Of a stretch of 64,000 bases of DNA, positions 33,409 to 42,545 are shown piece after piece. The translations under genes and the position numbers were made by a program. Below the pieces are notes generated by a model. That model was not told the DNA's origin. It worked only from the letters and a program-made list of their open reading frames with translations, and searched no databases. The DNA comes from Pararhodobacter sp. SW119 (GTDB taxonomy: Bacteria > Pseudomonadota > Alphaproteobacteria > Rhodobacterales > Rhodobacteraceae), in the NCBI RefSeq assembly GCF_017811755.1, contig NZ_JADDJF010000011.1, positions 35,971 through 99,970 of the forward strand. The letters run 5' to 3'. Numbering within the stretch: position 1 is the stretch's first letter; each line of letters begins with the position of its first letter.

Positions 33409-34776
33409 TCAGTTGCCGGGCAGCAGCTTGCCGGGGTTCATGATGTTCTCGGGGTCCAGCGCCGCCTTCACCGCCGCCATCACCTGCCAGCCGTGCCCGT
33501 GCTCGGCCTCCATGTACTTGACCTTGCCCAGCCCGATGCCGTGCTCGCCGCTGACCGTGCCGCCCAGCTTCAGCGCGCGTTCGGCCATCCGCGCGGCCAG
33601 CTTCTGCGCCTTTTCCCACTCGACCGCGTCGCCCGCCTTCGGCAGCAGCAGCGCGTGAAAGTTCCCGTCGCCCACATGCCCCACGATCGGCCCCGGTATC
33701 CCGCTGTCGGCGATATCCGCCGCCGTCGCCTCGACCGCCTCGGCCAGGCGCGAGATCGGCACGCAGATGTCGGTGGTGATCGGCGCGGTGTCGGGATAGG
33801 CCGCCAGCATCGCCCGGTACGAATTGTGGCGCATCGCCCACAGCCGGTTGCGGTCCTCGGCCAGGCTCGCCCAGCGAAAGTCCTCGGCGCCGAAATCCCG
33901 CGCGATTTCGCCGAAACGCTCGGCCTGCTCGGCCACACCCGCCTCGGAGCCGTGAAACTCCACCATCAGATGCGGCGCATCCGCCCAGCCGGCCTGCGCC
34001 TGCGCGTTGAAGGCCGCCGCCGCCGCGGCATCGACAAACTCGATCCGCGCCATCGGGATGCCCGACTGGATGGTGGCGATGACCGCGCCCACCGCCCCCT
34101 CCATGTCGGAAAACGCGCAGACCGCGGCGCTGACCGCCTCGGGCTGGCCGTGCAGCTTCAGCGTCACCTCGGTGATCAGCCCCAGCGTCCCCTCGGACCC
34201 CACGAACAGCGCCGTCAGGTCGTACCCGGTCGACGATTTGGGCGCCCGCGTCCCGGTGCGGATCACGCGGCCATCGGCCAGCACCACCTCCAGCCCCAGC
34301 ACATTGCCGCGCATCGTGCCGTAGCGCACCGCCGTCGTCCCCGACGCCCGCGTCGACGCCATGCCCCCCAGCGAGGCATTTGCCCCCGGATCGACCGGAA
34401 AGAACAGCCCCGTCGCGCGCAACTCGGTGTTCAGCGCCTCGCGCGTGACACCCGGCTGGACCACCGCGACCATGTCCTCGGGCAGGACCTCCAGCACCTT
34501 GTCCATGCGCGTGAAATCGACCGTCACCCCCCCGCGCGGCGCGATCGAGTGCCCCTCGAGCGAGGTACCGGTCCCCCAGCCGATCACCGGCAACCCGGCC
34601 TCGGCGCAGATCCGCACGATCGACGCCACCTCCTCGGTCGTCTCGGGATAGACCACGGCGTCGGGCGGCATCAGCGGGAAATGCCCCTCGCTGCGGCCGT
34701 GAAGGTCGCGGTCGGACTGCGATTGCGTGAAACGCGGCCCCAGCAGGTCGGCCAGCGCGGAATAGGCGGTGCTCAT
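33409..34776 (-). CDS. FAD-binding D-lactate/glycolate dehydrogenase-type oxidoreductase
   Basis: A 455-aa flavoprotein of the vanillyl-alcohol oxidase fold. The FAD-binding domain has VVYPETTEEVASIVRICAEA, GWGTGTSLEGHSIAPRGGV and DPGANASLGGMASTRASGT. The C-terminal cap and substrate domain ends with the typical VGHVGDGNFHALLL, GGTVSGEHGIGLGK and DPENIMNPGKLLPGN. These fit cytochrome-linked D-lactate dehydrogenase and GlcD. A single subunit without GlcE/GlcF neighbours favours a Dld-like enzyme. Substrate is not certain. Confidence 0.88.
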   Translation of the reverse strand: MSTAYSALADLLGPRFTQSQSDRDLHGRSEGHFPLMPPDAVVYPETTEEVASIVRICAEAGLPVIGWGTGTSLEGHSIAPRGGVTVDFTRMDKVLEVLPEDMVAVVQPGVTREALNTELRATGLFFPVDPGANASLGGMASTRASGTTAVRYGTMRGNVLGLEVVLADGRVIRTGTRAPKSSTGYDLTALFVGSEGTLGLITEVTLKLHGQPEAVSAAVCAFSDMEGAVGAVIATIQSGIPMARIEFVDAAAAAAFNAQAQAGWADAPHLMVEFHGSEAGVAEQAERFGEIARDFGAEDFRWASLAEDRNRLWAMRHNSYRAMLAAYPDTAPITTDICVPISRLAEAVEATAADIADSGIPGPIVGHVGDGNFHALLLPKAGDAVEWEKAQKLAARMAERALKLGGTVSGEHGIGLGKVKYMEAEHGHGWQVMAAVKAALDPENIMNPGKLLPGN

Positions 34777-34880
34777 GCGGGTTCCCTCCAGTCAGGCGCC
34801 AACCTAGCGCCCGCCGCGGCGGCTGTGAAGCACCTGACGGGTGCTTGACCTGACCGGCGTTCCGGCGTCTGCATGGGACG

Positions 34881-36578
34881 ATGACACTGCCCCCGGCGGA
34901 GGACCGCGTGGACCCGAAACGCAACACCGCCTTTCCACGGCTGCGCCGCCAGATCGACCTCGGCTGGCGGCGGATGCGGCTGCACGGGCCGGGGCAGCTG
35001 CAGTTCTGGGTCATCGCGCTGGTCATCGGCGTGCTGGCCGGGTTTGCCGCGCTTCTGTTCCGCGCCGGGATCGACGCGCTGCAGACCCTGCTCTACGGTG
35101 CCGACGACCGCGCCATCCTCGATGTCGCGCGCGCCCTGCCCTGGTATCTGCTGGTCGCCATCCCGGCGACCGGCGGGCTGGTCGTCGGGCTGATCCTGCA
35201 CCGCTTCACGCCCGACGGCCGGGCGCGCGCCGTCGCCGACGTGATCGAGGGGGCCGCCCTCACCCGCGGCCGGATCGAGATGCGCGCCGGGCTCGCCTCG
35301 GCGGCGGCCTCGCTGATCACGCTGGGCAGCGGCGGCTCGGCCGGGCGCGAGGGGCCGGTGGTGCACCTCGCCGGGCTGATCTCGACCGCCATCGCGCGGC
35401 GCATCGACGCCAGCGGCGTGACCGGGCGCGACCTGCTGGGCTGCGCCGTCGCCGCCGCCGTCTCGGCCTCGTTCAACGCGCCCATCGCCGGCGCGATCTT
35501 CGCGATGGAGGTGGTGCTGCGCCACCACGCGCTGCACGCCTTCGCGCCCATCGCCATCGCCTCGGTCGCGGGCACCGTGGTCAACCGCCTGAACTACGGC
35601 AATGTCGCCGAATTCTCGCTGCCCGAAAGCCAGGGGCTGGCCTTTTACTGGGAGATCCCGGCCTTCCTGATCCTCGGCGTCGTCTGCGGCGCGGTGGCGG
35701 TGGTGATGATCCGCGCCATCTTCTGGACCGAGGATGGCGCCAGCCGCCTGCAGGCGGCGACGGGGCTGCCGCGCTGGCTGCGCCCGGCCATCGCCGGCGC
35801 GCTGGTCGGCGCGCTGGCCACCCAGTTCCCCGAGGTGATCGGCATCGGCTATCAGGTCACCTCGCTGGCGCTGACCGGCCAGATGCTTCTGCACGAGGCG
35901 ATCGTGATCGCGGCGCTGAAGGTCGCGGCCGTCGCCATCACCCTGGGCGGCCGGATGGGCGGGGGCATCTTCTCGCCGGCGCTCGTGGTCGGCGCGCTGA
36001 CCGGGCTGGCGTTCGGGCTGATCGCCACGGGGTTCCTGCCGCAGGTTTCGGGCGTGGCGAATGTCTATGCGCTGGCCGGGATGGGCGCTGTGGCCGCCGC
36101 GATCCTCGGCGCGCCGGTCTCGACCACCCTCATCGTGTTCGAGATGACGGGCGACTGGCAGACCGCCATCGCGGTGCTGGCGGCGGTCTCGACCGCGACG
36201 GCGGTGGCCAGCCGGTTCATCCGCCGCTCGTTCTTTTTGACGCAGCTGGCGCGGCGCGGGGTGCGGATCGCGCAGGGGCCGCAGGAATACCTGCAGCAGG
36301 TCACCACCATCCGCGGCGCGATGTGCAAGCCCGGCGCCCGCGGCGCCCCGGAGGAGGACGCGCTGGCCGCGCTCGCCGCGCAGGGCCGGGCGCTGGACGC
36401 CGACGCCTCGCTGAAGACCGCGCTGCGGCTTTTCGACCGCACCGGGGCCACGCATCTGGCCGTCACCCGCGCCGGCCCCAATGGGTCGCGCGCCGTGGTC
36501 GGCAGCCTGTCGCATGTCGACGCGCTGCGCGCCTTCACCCGCGTGCTGGCCGCCACCGCGGCCGAGGAACACTCCTGA
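34881..36578 (+). CDS. ClC-family chloride channel/transporter
   Basis: The 565-aa protein has a ClC membrane domain of about 420 residues followed by a CBS-type C-terminal domain (residues about 470-565). Selectivity motifs are GSGGSAGREGPVV (gating Glu, E157, where bacterial exchangers usually have GSGIP at the first position) and GGRMGGGIFSPALVVGA. Asn-Ala-Pro of SFNAPIAGAIFAMEVVLR is typical. A GTG nine codons downstream has GGAGGA 4 nt upstream and may be the true start. Channel versus antiporter mode cannot be assigned from motif alone. Confidence 0.92.
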   Translation: MTLPPAEDRVDPKRNTAFPRLRRQIDLGWRRMRLHGPGQLQFWVIALVIGVLAGFAALLFRAGIDALQTLLYGADDRAILDVARALPWYLLVAIPATGGLVVGLILHRFTPDGRARAVADVIEGAALTRGRIEMRAGLASAAASLITLGSGGSAGREGPVVHLAGLISTAIARRIDASGVTGRDLLGCAVAAAVSASFNAPIAGAIFAMEVVLRHHALHAFAPIAIASVAGTVVNRLNYGNVAEFSLPESQGLAFYWEIPAFLILGVVCGAVAVVMIRAIFWTEDGASRLQAATGLPRWLRPAIAGALVGALATQFPEVIGIGYQVTSLALTGQMLLHEAIVIAALKVAAVAITLGGRMGGGIFSPALVVGALTGLAFGLIATGFLPQVSGVANVYALAGMGAVAAAILGAPVSTTLIVFEMTGDWQTAIAVLAAVSTATAVASRFIRRSFFLTQLARRGVRIAQGPQEYLQQVTTIRGAMCKPGARGAPEEDALAALAAQGRALDADASLKTALRLFDRTGATHLAVTRAGPNGSRAVVGSLSHVDALRAFTRVLAATAAEEHS

Positions 36579-36639
36579 CGCCGCGCGCCCGCCGCACCCC
36601 CCCGGAATGGCGCCGGTGTTGCGCCGGGGCGCGGGGCAG

Positions 36640-36713
36640 CGTTCGTTACTGCCATACGCTTGCCATACGCTTGCCAGCCACTTGCCATACGCCTGCCAGC
36701 ACCCTTGCCAGCG
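36640..36713 (+). repeat. 11-bp phased repeat array (CTTGCCATACG), copy 2
   Basis: Units in order are CTGCCATACG, CTTGCCATACG, CTTGCCAGCCA, CTTGCCATACG, CCTGCCAGCAC and CCTTGCCAGCG, preceded by GCGTTCGTTA. The spacing between TTGCCA cores is exactly 11 bp. It fills most of the gap between the ClC gene and htpX, ending about 55 bp before the htpX start. Confidence 0.85.
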
Positions 36714-36768
36714 CCCCGCGCATCCCCATATCTGATCGCGTACCCAAGCCGCCGGAACGGAGACGCGC

Positions 36769-37671
36769 ATGACCGGATACCTCAAGACCACGGTCCTGAT
36801 GGCTGCAATGACAGGACTTTTCCTAGGCATCGGCTACCTGATCGCCGGTGCCGGCGGCGCCCTGATCGCGCTGGTGGTGGCCGCAGGCATGAACGCATTC
36901 GCCTGGTGGAACTCGGACAAGATGGTCCTGCGCATGCACAACGCCCGCCCCGTCGACGCCCACACCGCCCCCGAACTACAAGAGATGGTGGTCCAGCTGG
37001 CCCGCAACGCCAACATGCCGGTGCCCGCCGTCTACATCATTGACGAGGATCAGCCCAACGCCTTCGCCACCGGCCGCAACCCCGACAACGCCGCCGTCGC
37101 CGCGACGACCGGCCTGCTGAAACGCCTTTCGCAGGAAGAATTGGCGGCAGTGATGGCGCACGAACTAGCCCACATCCGCAACTACGACACGCTGATCATG
37201 ACCGTGACCGCCACCTTCGCCGGCGCGATCTCGATGCTGGCGAACTTGGCGCTGCTCTTCGGCCGCGGCCGCAACGGCTCCAACCCCATCGCCCTGATCG
37301 CGATGATGTTCCTCGCCCCCCTCGCCGCCGGCCTGGTGCAGATGGCCATCTCGCGCTCCCGCGAATACGAGGCCGACCGTGCGGGCGCCGAGATCTGCGG
37401 CAACCCCCTCTGGCTCGCCGCGGCGCTCAAGCGCATCCAGGGTTTCGCCGCGCGCATCGACAACGCCGCCGCCGAGCGTAACCCGGCCACGGCGCATATG
37501 TTCATCATCAACCCGCTGCACGCCTTCAAGCACGACAAACTGTTCTCGACCCACCCCTCGACCGAAAACCGCGTGGCGGCGCTGGAAAAGTTGGCCGCCG
37601 AAACCGGCCAGAGCCGCCCGTCTTCGGTGCCCCGCTCCGGGCGCGGCGCGCAGACCGGCCCCTGGGCCTGA
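36769..37671 (+). CDS. htpX: Membrane zinc metalloprotease HtpX
   Basis: HtpX degrades misfolded membrane proteins under heat or envelope stress. The 300-aa protein has two N-terminal transmembrane helices (from about residue 8 to 45), the zinc motif in [20 protein letters not shown] (H131, E132, H135), two further hydrophobic helices and the M48-family [17 protein letters not shown], with the third zinc-binding Glu. The C-terminus has [22 protein letters not shown]. All catalytic parts are intact. Confidence 0.96.
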   Translation: MTGYLKTTVLMAAMTGLFLGIGYLIAGAGGALIALVVAAGMNAFAWWNSDKMVLRMHNARPVDAHTAPELQEMVVQLARNANMPVPAVYIIDEDQPNAFATGRNPDNAAVAATTGLLKRLSQEELAAVMAHELAHIRNYDTLIMTVTATFAGAISMLANLALLFGRGRNGSNPIALIAMMFLAPLAAGLVQMAISRSREYEADRAGAEICGNPLWLAAALKRIQGFAARIDNAAAERNPATAHMFIINPLHAFKHDKLFSTHPSTENRVAALEKLAAETGQSRPSSVPRSGRGAQTGPWA

Positions 37672-37714
37672 TCCCACGCCATCCCGTACAGAGGGGTGGC
37701 GCCCGGAAAGATGG

Positions 37715-37785
37715 TTTATTTCAGGATAACAGAAAAACAAAGGTCGTTTGATTACAGCACCTTGCCGAAGCGTCCACGCGTGGAC
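37715..37785 (+). repeat. Class I box-palindrome element, copy C (degenerate box)
   Basis: A diverged box TTTATTTCAGGATAAC (37715-37730) is followed 49 nt later by the centre of a 14-bp perfect palindrome GTCCACGCGTGGAC (37772-37785). The spacer shares GAAAAA, CGTTTGATTAC and CTTGCCGA with other copies. It lies in the convergent gap between htpX and the CoaBC-like gene. Confidence 0.65.
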
Positions 37786-37848
37786 CACGCGCCCCGCCGG
37801 CTGAAATCGGTCAAGATCCGGTGATGCCCCGAGGCCGCTGCGTTGGCT

Positions 37849-39120
37849 TTACTCCGCTGCCGGACGGACCTGCTCGGCCTCGGTAGCGAGCCCTTCAAGG
37901 TGGTCGGCGATGGCCGCAGCGATGGCGCGCTTGTTCGCCACCGGTGTCACCCCCTCCCGCGTCACGAAAAGCGCGCGCTGCTCGTGTCCCGCCGTGTCCT
38001 CCCCCCGAGTCGCGACGACCAGACCGGCGCGGTCCAGCCGGCGCGCTGCGACCTCGGCCAGCTCGGCCTCCTCGACTCCTTCGAGGTACTTGAAAGCCAC
38101 GCAGCGCATCGCCGGGTCGGCGTCGCAGGCCAGGTCGATCACCTTCTCGGTCGGGGCAAGCTCCAGCATCAGGCTCTTCTGCCCCGACGCGATCTTGCCA
38201 GTGACCTGCCGCGCCGGCCGGTAGTCGGCCACCCCGGCGGAAAACACCCCCGCGAACAACCCCCCGCGCACGCGATCAAGGACAAGGTCGCGGTAGGCGT
38301 CAAAGGTTCGGGCCACGGTCAACGGAAACGGCGTCGTCGGGCGCCAGGCGCCATCGCCCAGGATCAGCTCGGCCTCGGCCCCGCGCCAGATCAGTTCCTC
38401 GGCCACGCGCGCGCCAAGACGCCCGCGAAACCGGTTCACGATCCGCCGCACGTTGTCGATCTCGACCGGCGTCGGCCCGGCGGTGACCATGATCCGCTTG
38501 CCACGCAGCGGCGACGTGCTCAATGCCCGCCCGACGGCGATGCACAGCAATTCCGTATCGGGCAGGTTGTGCTTGCCATAGGCGTCGCGCGGCGCGACGA
38601 ACCGCACGCCCTGCGCGGCCAGTCGCCGGGAATTGTCGACCAGCTGCGCGTTGTGCATCGTGCCGTGCATCGTCGGCGCGACCAGAACCTGGCTGCGCCC
38701 CTGCTCCATCCGACCCAGTGCCGAGATCAGCGCCGAGGCGACCACGGTGTCACCGATCCCATGCGCCATCTTGGCAATGGTCGAATGCGTCGCCGGCGCG
38801 ACCAGGTAGGCGTCGAAGGGGTCGGCGTCGGACAGATGCTCTGCCGCCCAGGTCAGGCCACCCACCACCGGGCCCAGGGTCGCCCATTCCAGCGCCTCGC
38901 GCGCCACGTAGCGCAGCGCGTCGTCGCTGGCGAAGGCGGTGACCCGCGCCCCATGCCGGCGCAGGCCGCGGGCCAGTGCCGGTGTCTTCATCGCCGCGAT
39001 GCCGCCGGTGACCAGAAGCGCCACGCGCTTGCCCGCCAATCGATCCGAGGCGGGCGGCACGTCGTGATCGCCCATGTCCGAGGGCGTGGGCGCAGAGAAG
39101 TCCCAGTCGTAAAGGCTCAT
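37849..39120 (-). CDS. CoaBC-like flavoprotein with altered decarboxylase site
   Basis: The 423-aa protein has the CoaBC layout: an N-terminal flavoprotein (HFCD) domain (about 30-200) and a C-terminal phosphopantothenate-cysteine ligase-like domain (about 205-410). The N-domain keeps VTGGIAAMKTPALAR and the active-site His (H95 in AAEHLSDAD). But the invariant PxMNxxM motif reads PTMHGTM, so Asn is replaced by His152, and the catalytic Cys loop (ACGDxGxGRM in CoaC) is absent. The ligase half keeps TAGPTPVEIDNVRRIVN, VADYRP and GKIASG. A 20-30 residue N-terminal extension is present. It overlaps the upstream transglutaminase-like gene by 4 nt. A normal CoA-biosynthesis role is doubtful; it is probably a diverged paralogue. 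Confidence 0.8.
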   Translation of the reverse strand: MSLYDWDFSAPTPSDMGDHDVPPASDRLAGKRVALLVTGGIAAMKTPALARGLRRHGARVTAFASDDALRYVAREALEWATLGPVVGGLTWAAEHLSDADPFDAYLVAPATHSTIAKMAHGIGDTVVASALISALGRMEQGRSQVLVAPTMHGTMHNAQLVDNSRRLAAQGVRFVAPRDAYGKHNLPDTELLCIAVGRALSTSPLRGKRIMVTAGPTPVEIDNVRRIVNRFRGRLGARVAEELIWRGAEAELILGDGAWRPTTPFPLTVARTFDAYRDLVLDRVRGGLFAGVFSAGVADYRPARQVTGKIASGQKSLMLELAPTEKVIDLACDADPAMRCVAFKYLEGVEEAELAEVAARRLDRAGLVVATRGEDTAGHEQRALFVTREGVTPVANKRAIAAAIADHLEGLATEAEQVRPAAE

Positions 39121-40202
39121 GCCTGCGCCTCTTCCCCGCCCGTGATGTCACTGTCGACTGCCGTGCTCAGCCACTTGATATGGCTTCCCTGCGCGCGGTC
39201 GAGACGGGTGTTCAACGCTTCGAAATGGCGCGGGTGGAACCGGCTTTTCTTGCCCAGCACCTCGTTGATCTCGGGGCGCACCTCGATGTCGAACAGATCG
39301 AGTTCATGCAGCATCAGTGTCGGGCTGTAGGGACGCCCCTCGCCCAGCCAGGCGGGGATGATGGTGACGGCGTCGGGAATGCCCTGCGCATAGACGCGCA
39401 TCGCGTCATCGGTGTAGGAGGAGTCGGCCGCGTGCCAGCGTCCGCCCAGCTTGACCGCGCCGAAGTAGTGCCGCACGGTCTGGCGCATCATCGGCTGCCA
39501 GCCCAGGGGCATCAGCAGGCCCAGGACATCCATATCCATCGGCATCTCGACGAAACCGGCTTCCAGGCCCGCGGCGCGCATCAGGGCAACCTGCAGGTTG
39601 GCCTTGGTCGTGCACATGCCCGAGCCGCGCTTGAGCGTGTCAGAGGCACGCTCCTGCCAGGTCCCGAAGCGGTAGGGCATCGCCTGCACGAACAGAAAGA
39701 TCGCCTCGGCGGTCGAGGAGGGCGTCGCCCGGCGCAGGCGGATCGCACGGCGGCGGATCTCGGGGTGGTCATGGTCGCACAGGGTCGTCGGATCGGGAAG
39801 ATCAACCGGCGGCGTGGCGGCGGTTTCGGCGGAATCGGCGGCGATCAGCGCGCGCGTCAGCGCCATGCGCAAACTACGGTTCACGGGCGCGGTCCACTTG
39901 GCCGAGGTCATGTCCAGGGTCCAGACGCGCGTCGGACCGTCGGCCATAAGCTTCGCCCCCTCGGCGCCAGACAAATGATTTCCCGGCCCCCACCAACCTT
40001 CGCGTCCGACAAGCCGGCCGTCGAGGACGACATGCAGCGATTGCGCGCCCGTATTGCCCAGCGGCTCCTGCGCGGCGAGTTCACGGACATTCCCGAAATG
40101 GTAGATCGGCGCGCCGTCATCGCCGAGATAGAGGCTCAGCGTTGAATCCTCGAAGTAATGAGGAAGTTGGGCGTCGGCGAGGAGAGCGAAGGTCAAGGTC
40201 AT
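39117..40202 (-). CDS. Transglutaminase-like superfamily protein coupled to the CoaBC-like gene
   Basis: The 361-aa protein has no signal peptide. An N-terminal beta-rich part of about 110 residues precedes a helical section and then a transglutaminase-like core. The catalytic Cys is in GSGMCTTKANLQVALMRAAG (C197), His in TVRHYFGAVKLGGRWH (H245) and Asp in HAADSSYTDD (D260), so the papain-like triad is complete. Such cores act as peptidases or acyltransferases as well as cross-linkers. Its stop overlaps the start of the CoaBC-like gene, so the two proteins are probably made together and may act on the same substrate. I know of no named system with this pair. Confidence 0.78.
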   Translation of the reverse strand: MTLTFALLADAQLPHYFEDSTLSLYLGDDGAPIYHFGNVRELAAQEPLGNTGAQSLHVVLDGRLVGREGWWGPGNHLSGAEGAKLMADGPTRVWTLDMTSAKWTAPVNRSLRMALTRALIAADSAETAATPPVDLPDPTTLCDHDHPEIRRRAIRLRRATPSSTAEAIFLFVQAMPYRFGTWQERASDTLKRGSGMCTTKANLQVALMRAAGLEAGFVEMPMDMDVLGLLMPLGWQPMMRQTVRHYFGAVKLGGRWHAADSSYTDDAMRVYAQGIPDAVTIIPAWLGEGRPYSPTLMLHELDLFDIEVRPEINEVLGKKSRFHPRHFEALNTRLDRAQGSHIKWLSTAVDSDITGGEEAQA

Positions 40203-40581
40203 GGCGGTTTTCCCGATTTCACGAAGTTTTGCGGTTGTGGGCCGTGCATTGTATTAACCACAAGGGTACAAGCACGGTTACTGACACGTTAACGTCGAAC
40301 CCTAAAGTCGCAAAGACTCTTTGCTTTGCGACCTCTTACCAATTACTAAAATGGTTACCGTCGGCCTACCGAAGCAAGCGGTCTTTCGATAGATGTTTCT
40401 TCAAAGACGCATCAACGTGCCGCTGCGTCGCTTTTCACCGCATTGACGCGAAAGCAGTTGAAATGCGGCCCGGTTGCGGCAATCCTGCCTCCAAAGCCCC
40501 CCGCCTTCCCGCCACCCGGCCGTAGCCGGCCATAGCCGGGCACAAGTCAGGTGGGGTTTGCGCGCTGGGGAGGGCGCCGCG
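40203..40581. other. AT-rich divergent intergenic region
   Basis: This 379-bp gap lies between the leftward transglutaminase-like gene and rightward livH. Its left two-thirds is clearly lower in G+C than all neighbours. It contains an inverted repeat GTCGCAAAG/CTTTGCGAC (40307-40332, 8-nt loop), TTGTGG/CCACAA arms at 40235-40263, and a 10-bp palindrome ACGTTAACGT (40286-40295). A TTAACCACAA segment resembles the class I box, but no palindrome follows at the expected distance. Both flanking promoters must be here. Confidence 0.55.
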
Positions 40582-41457
40582 ATGGAGATACTGCAGCTGC
40601 TGCTGAGCGGCCTTGCCAACGGCTGCGTCTACGGGCTGATCGCGTTGGGCTTCGTTCTGATCTACAAGGCGACCGAAGCGGTTAATTTCGCGCAGGGCGA
40701 TTTCATGATGCTCGGCGCCTTTGTCATGATCGGCCTGGTCAACCCGCAATTCATGGGACTGAGTTTCTGGCTCGCCGTTCCTTTGGCGCTGCTGATCATG
40801 GGCGCACTCGGCTATCTTTTCGACATCACCATCCTGCGCCAGCTGTTCGGCCAGAACCAGATTGCCATTGTCATCCTGACCATCGCCCTGGGCTTCGTGA
40901 TCCGGTTTGTCGCGGGCGTCATCTGGGGGCATGAACCGCTCAACCTCCACTCGCCGCTGGCGCTGGGGGATGTCCGGTTTGGCGAGGTCGTCCTCAGCCT
41001 CGCCGATATCGCGGTGATCGTGGTGACGGTGATCCTGACCATGCTGCTCTGGCAGTTCTTCCAGCGCACGAAGCTGGGCCTGGCCATGCAGGCGGCGAGC
41101 CAGAACCAGATGGCGGCCTATTACATGGGCATTCCGGTCAAGCGGGTTCAGGGCGCGGTCTGGGCGCTGGCCGCAGCCGTCGCCTGCATCGCCGGGATCC
41201 TTTACGCGTCGAAGGGGGCGGTCGATGTCTCGGCCGGGTTCATCGGCATCAAGGCTTTCGCCGCGGCGGTGATCGGTGGCTTCGGCTCGCTGCCCGGCGC
41301 CTTGATGGGCGGGCTGATCGTCGGCGTGATCGAGCCCTTCGCGTCGCGCTACCTGCCGCCCGGATACAGCCAGATCGCACCCTACGCGCTGCTGATCATC
41401 GTTCTGGTCTTCCGACCGCATGGCCTGTTCGCGCAGGTGCGTACCAAGAAGGTCTGA
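40582..41457 (+). CDS. livH: Branched-chain amino acid-type ABC transporter permease LivH
   Basis: First membrane subunit of a high-affinity LIV-type importer. The 291-aa protein has about eight hydrophobic helices and family segments LLSGLANGCVYGLIALGFVL, AVNFAQGDFMMLGAF, GLAMQAASQNQMAAYYMGI and AFAAAVIGGFGSLPGALMGG. GGGAGGG precedes the ATG. It heads the run livH-livM-livG-livF-ligase-binding protein, with very short gaps. Confidence 0.93.
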   Translation: MEILQLLLSGLANGCVYGLIALGFVLIYKATEAVNFAQGDFMMLGAFVMIGLVNPQFMGLSFWLAVPLALLIMGALGYLFDITILRQLFGQNQIAIVILTIALGFVIRFVAGVIWGHEPLNLHSPLALGDVRFGEVVLSLADIAVIVVTVILTMLLWQFFQRTKLGLAMQAASQNQMAAYYMGIPVKRVQGAVWALAAAVACIAGILYASKGAVDVSAGFIGIKAFAAAVIGGFGSLPGALMGGLIVGVIEPFASRYLPPGYSQIAPYALLIIVLVFRPHGLFAQVRTKKV

Positions 41458-41462
41458 CCCCC

Positions 41463-42545
41463 ATGCGCTTTCACTTCAAGACCAGCTACGACCAGGACAT
41501 CCGGCTTTTCCCTGACGGCTGGAACCTGGCGGTCTATTCGGCGCTGCTGCTCTTCATGCTCGCGCTGCCCCTGATGCTCGACAGCTTTTTCCTGGGCGAG
41601 GTGACGAACGTCCTGATCTGGGCGATCGCCGGGCTGGGCCTGATGCTGCTGACCGGACAGACCGGGCAGATCAGCCTGGGCCATTCGGCCTTCATGGCGC
41701 TGGGGTGCTATACCTGCGTGCTGCTCATGGAAGCCGGCATGCCCTTCATCCTGGCCTTCCTGCTGGCGGGCATCATCACCGGCGTGGTCGGCGGGCTGAT
41801 CGCGGTGCCCGCGCTGCGGCTGCACGGCGTCTATCTGGCGATCGCGACGCTCGCGCTGGCGATCATCGCCGACGACATCATCGTCATGCTGTCGCCCTGG
41901 ACCGGCGGCGTGAACGGCAAGTTCGCGCCCGACATCGTCATCTTCGGGCTGGAGGTGAACCGCTGGGTGAACCCTGAATACTGGTACTACCTGGCGCTTG
42001 CCGTGGCGCTGCTGGTCACGCTGATCTATCGCAACCTCCTGCGCTCGCCGCTGGGCCGCGCCTTTGCCGCCGTGCGCGACAGCGAGGTTTCGGCGCAGGC
42101 GATGGGCGTCGATGTCGCGCGGACGAAGACCGTCGCCTTCGGCCTGTCCTGCGCGATCACCGGGCTGGGCGGGGCGCTGATGGGCCTTTTTGCCGGGGCC
42201 TTCAACAACGAGACTTTCAACTTCCTGCTCGCCATCCAGCTTCTGATGATGATCGTCGTGGGCGGGCTGGGATTCATCCACGGCGCGTTCCTTGGTGCCA
42301 TCGTCGTGGCCTTCCTGCCGCAGGGCCTTTCGATCTTCACCGACACGCTGGGCCGCGGCTACCAGATCCCGGGGCTTGAAATCGGGGTGTTCGGGATGAT
42401 CCTGGTCCTCTTTCTCATCTTCGAGCCGATGGGCCTCTACGGTCGCTGGCTGAAGATACGCATCTGGCTGGAGCTTTTCCCCTTCGCGCGGCGCGACATG
42501 TTCCGCCGGCAGAAAAGCTACCTGAAGACGGAGCGGGTGAGATGA
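41463..42545 (+). CDS. livM: Branched-chain amino acid-type ABC transporter permease LivM
   Basis: Second membrane subunit, 360 aa, with about ten hydrophobic helices. Characteristic LivM stretches are MLLTGQTGQISLGHSAFMAL, VPALRLHGVYLAIATLALAI, GRAFAAVRDSEVSAQAMGVD and VVGGLGFIHGAFLGAIVVAF. It begins 5 bp after livH and overlaps livG by 4 nt. The hydrophilic C-terminus is rich in Arg/Lys, as expected for a cytoplasmic tail. Confidence 0.93.
   Translation: MRFHFKTSYDQDIRLFPDGWNLAVYSALLLFMLALPLMLDSFFLGEVTNVLIWAIAGLGLMLLTGQTGQISLGHSAFMALGCYTCVLLMEAGMPFILAFLLAGIITGVVGGLIAVPALRLHGVYLAIATLALAIIADDIIVMLSPWTGGVNGKFAPDIVIFGLEVNRWVNPEYWYYLALAVALLVTLIYRNLLRSPLGRAFAAVRDSEVSAQAMGVDVARTKTVAFGLSCAITGLGGALMGLFAGAFNNETFNFLLAIQLLMMIVVGGLGFIHGAFLGAIVVAFLPQGLSIFTDTLGRGYQIPGLEIGVFGMILVLFLIFEPMGLYGRWLKIRIWLELFPFARRDMFRRQKSYLKTERVR

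Noticed and set aside
40286..40295. Palindrome ACGTTAACGT as a seventh class I element
   Set aside because: No box at 48-49 nt on either side, and the nearby TTAACCACAA has no palindrome at the expected distance.
40142..40525. 127-codon rightward open frame before livH
   Set aside because: Cys/Arg/Lys-rich composition, no ribosome site, overlaps the start of the transglutaminase-like gene and covers AT-rich regulatory DNA. No family recognised.
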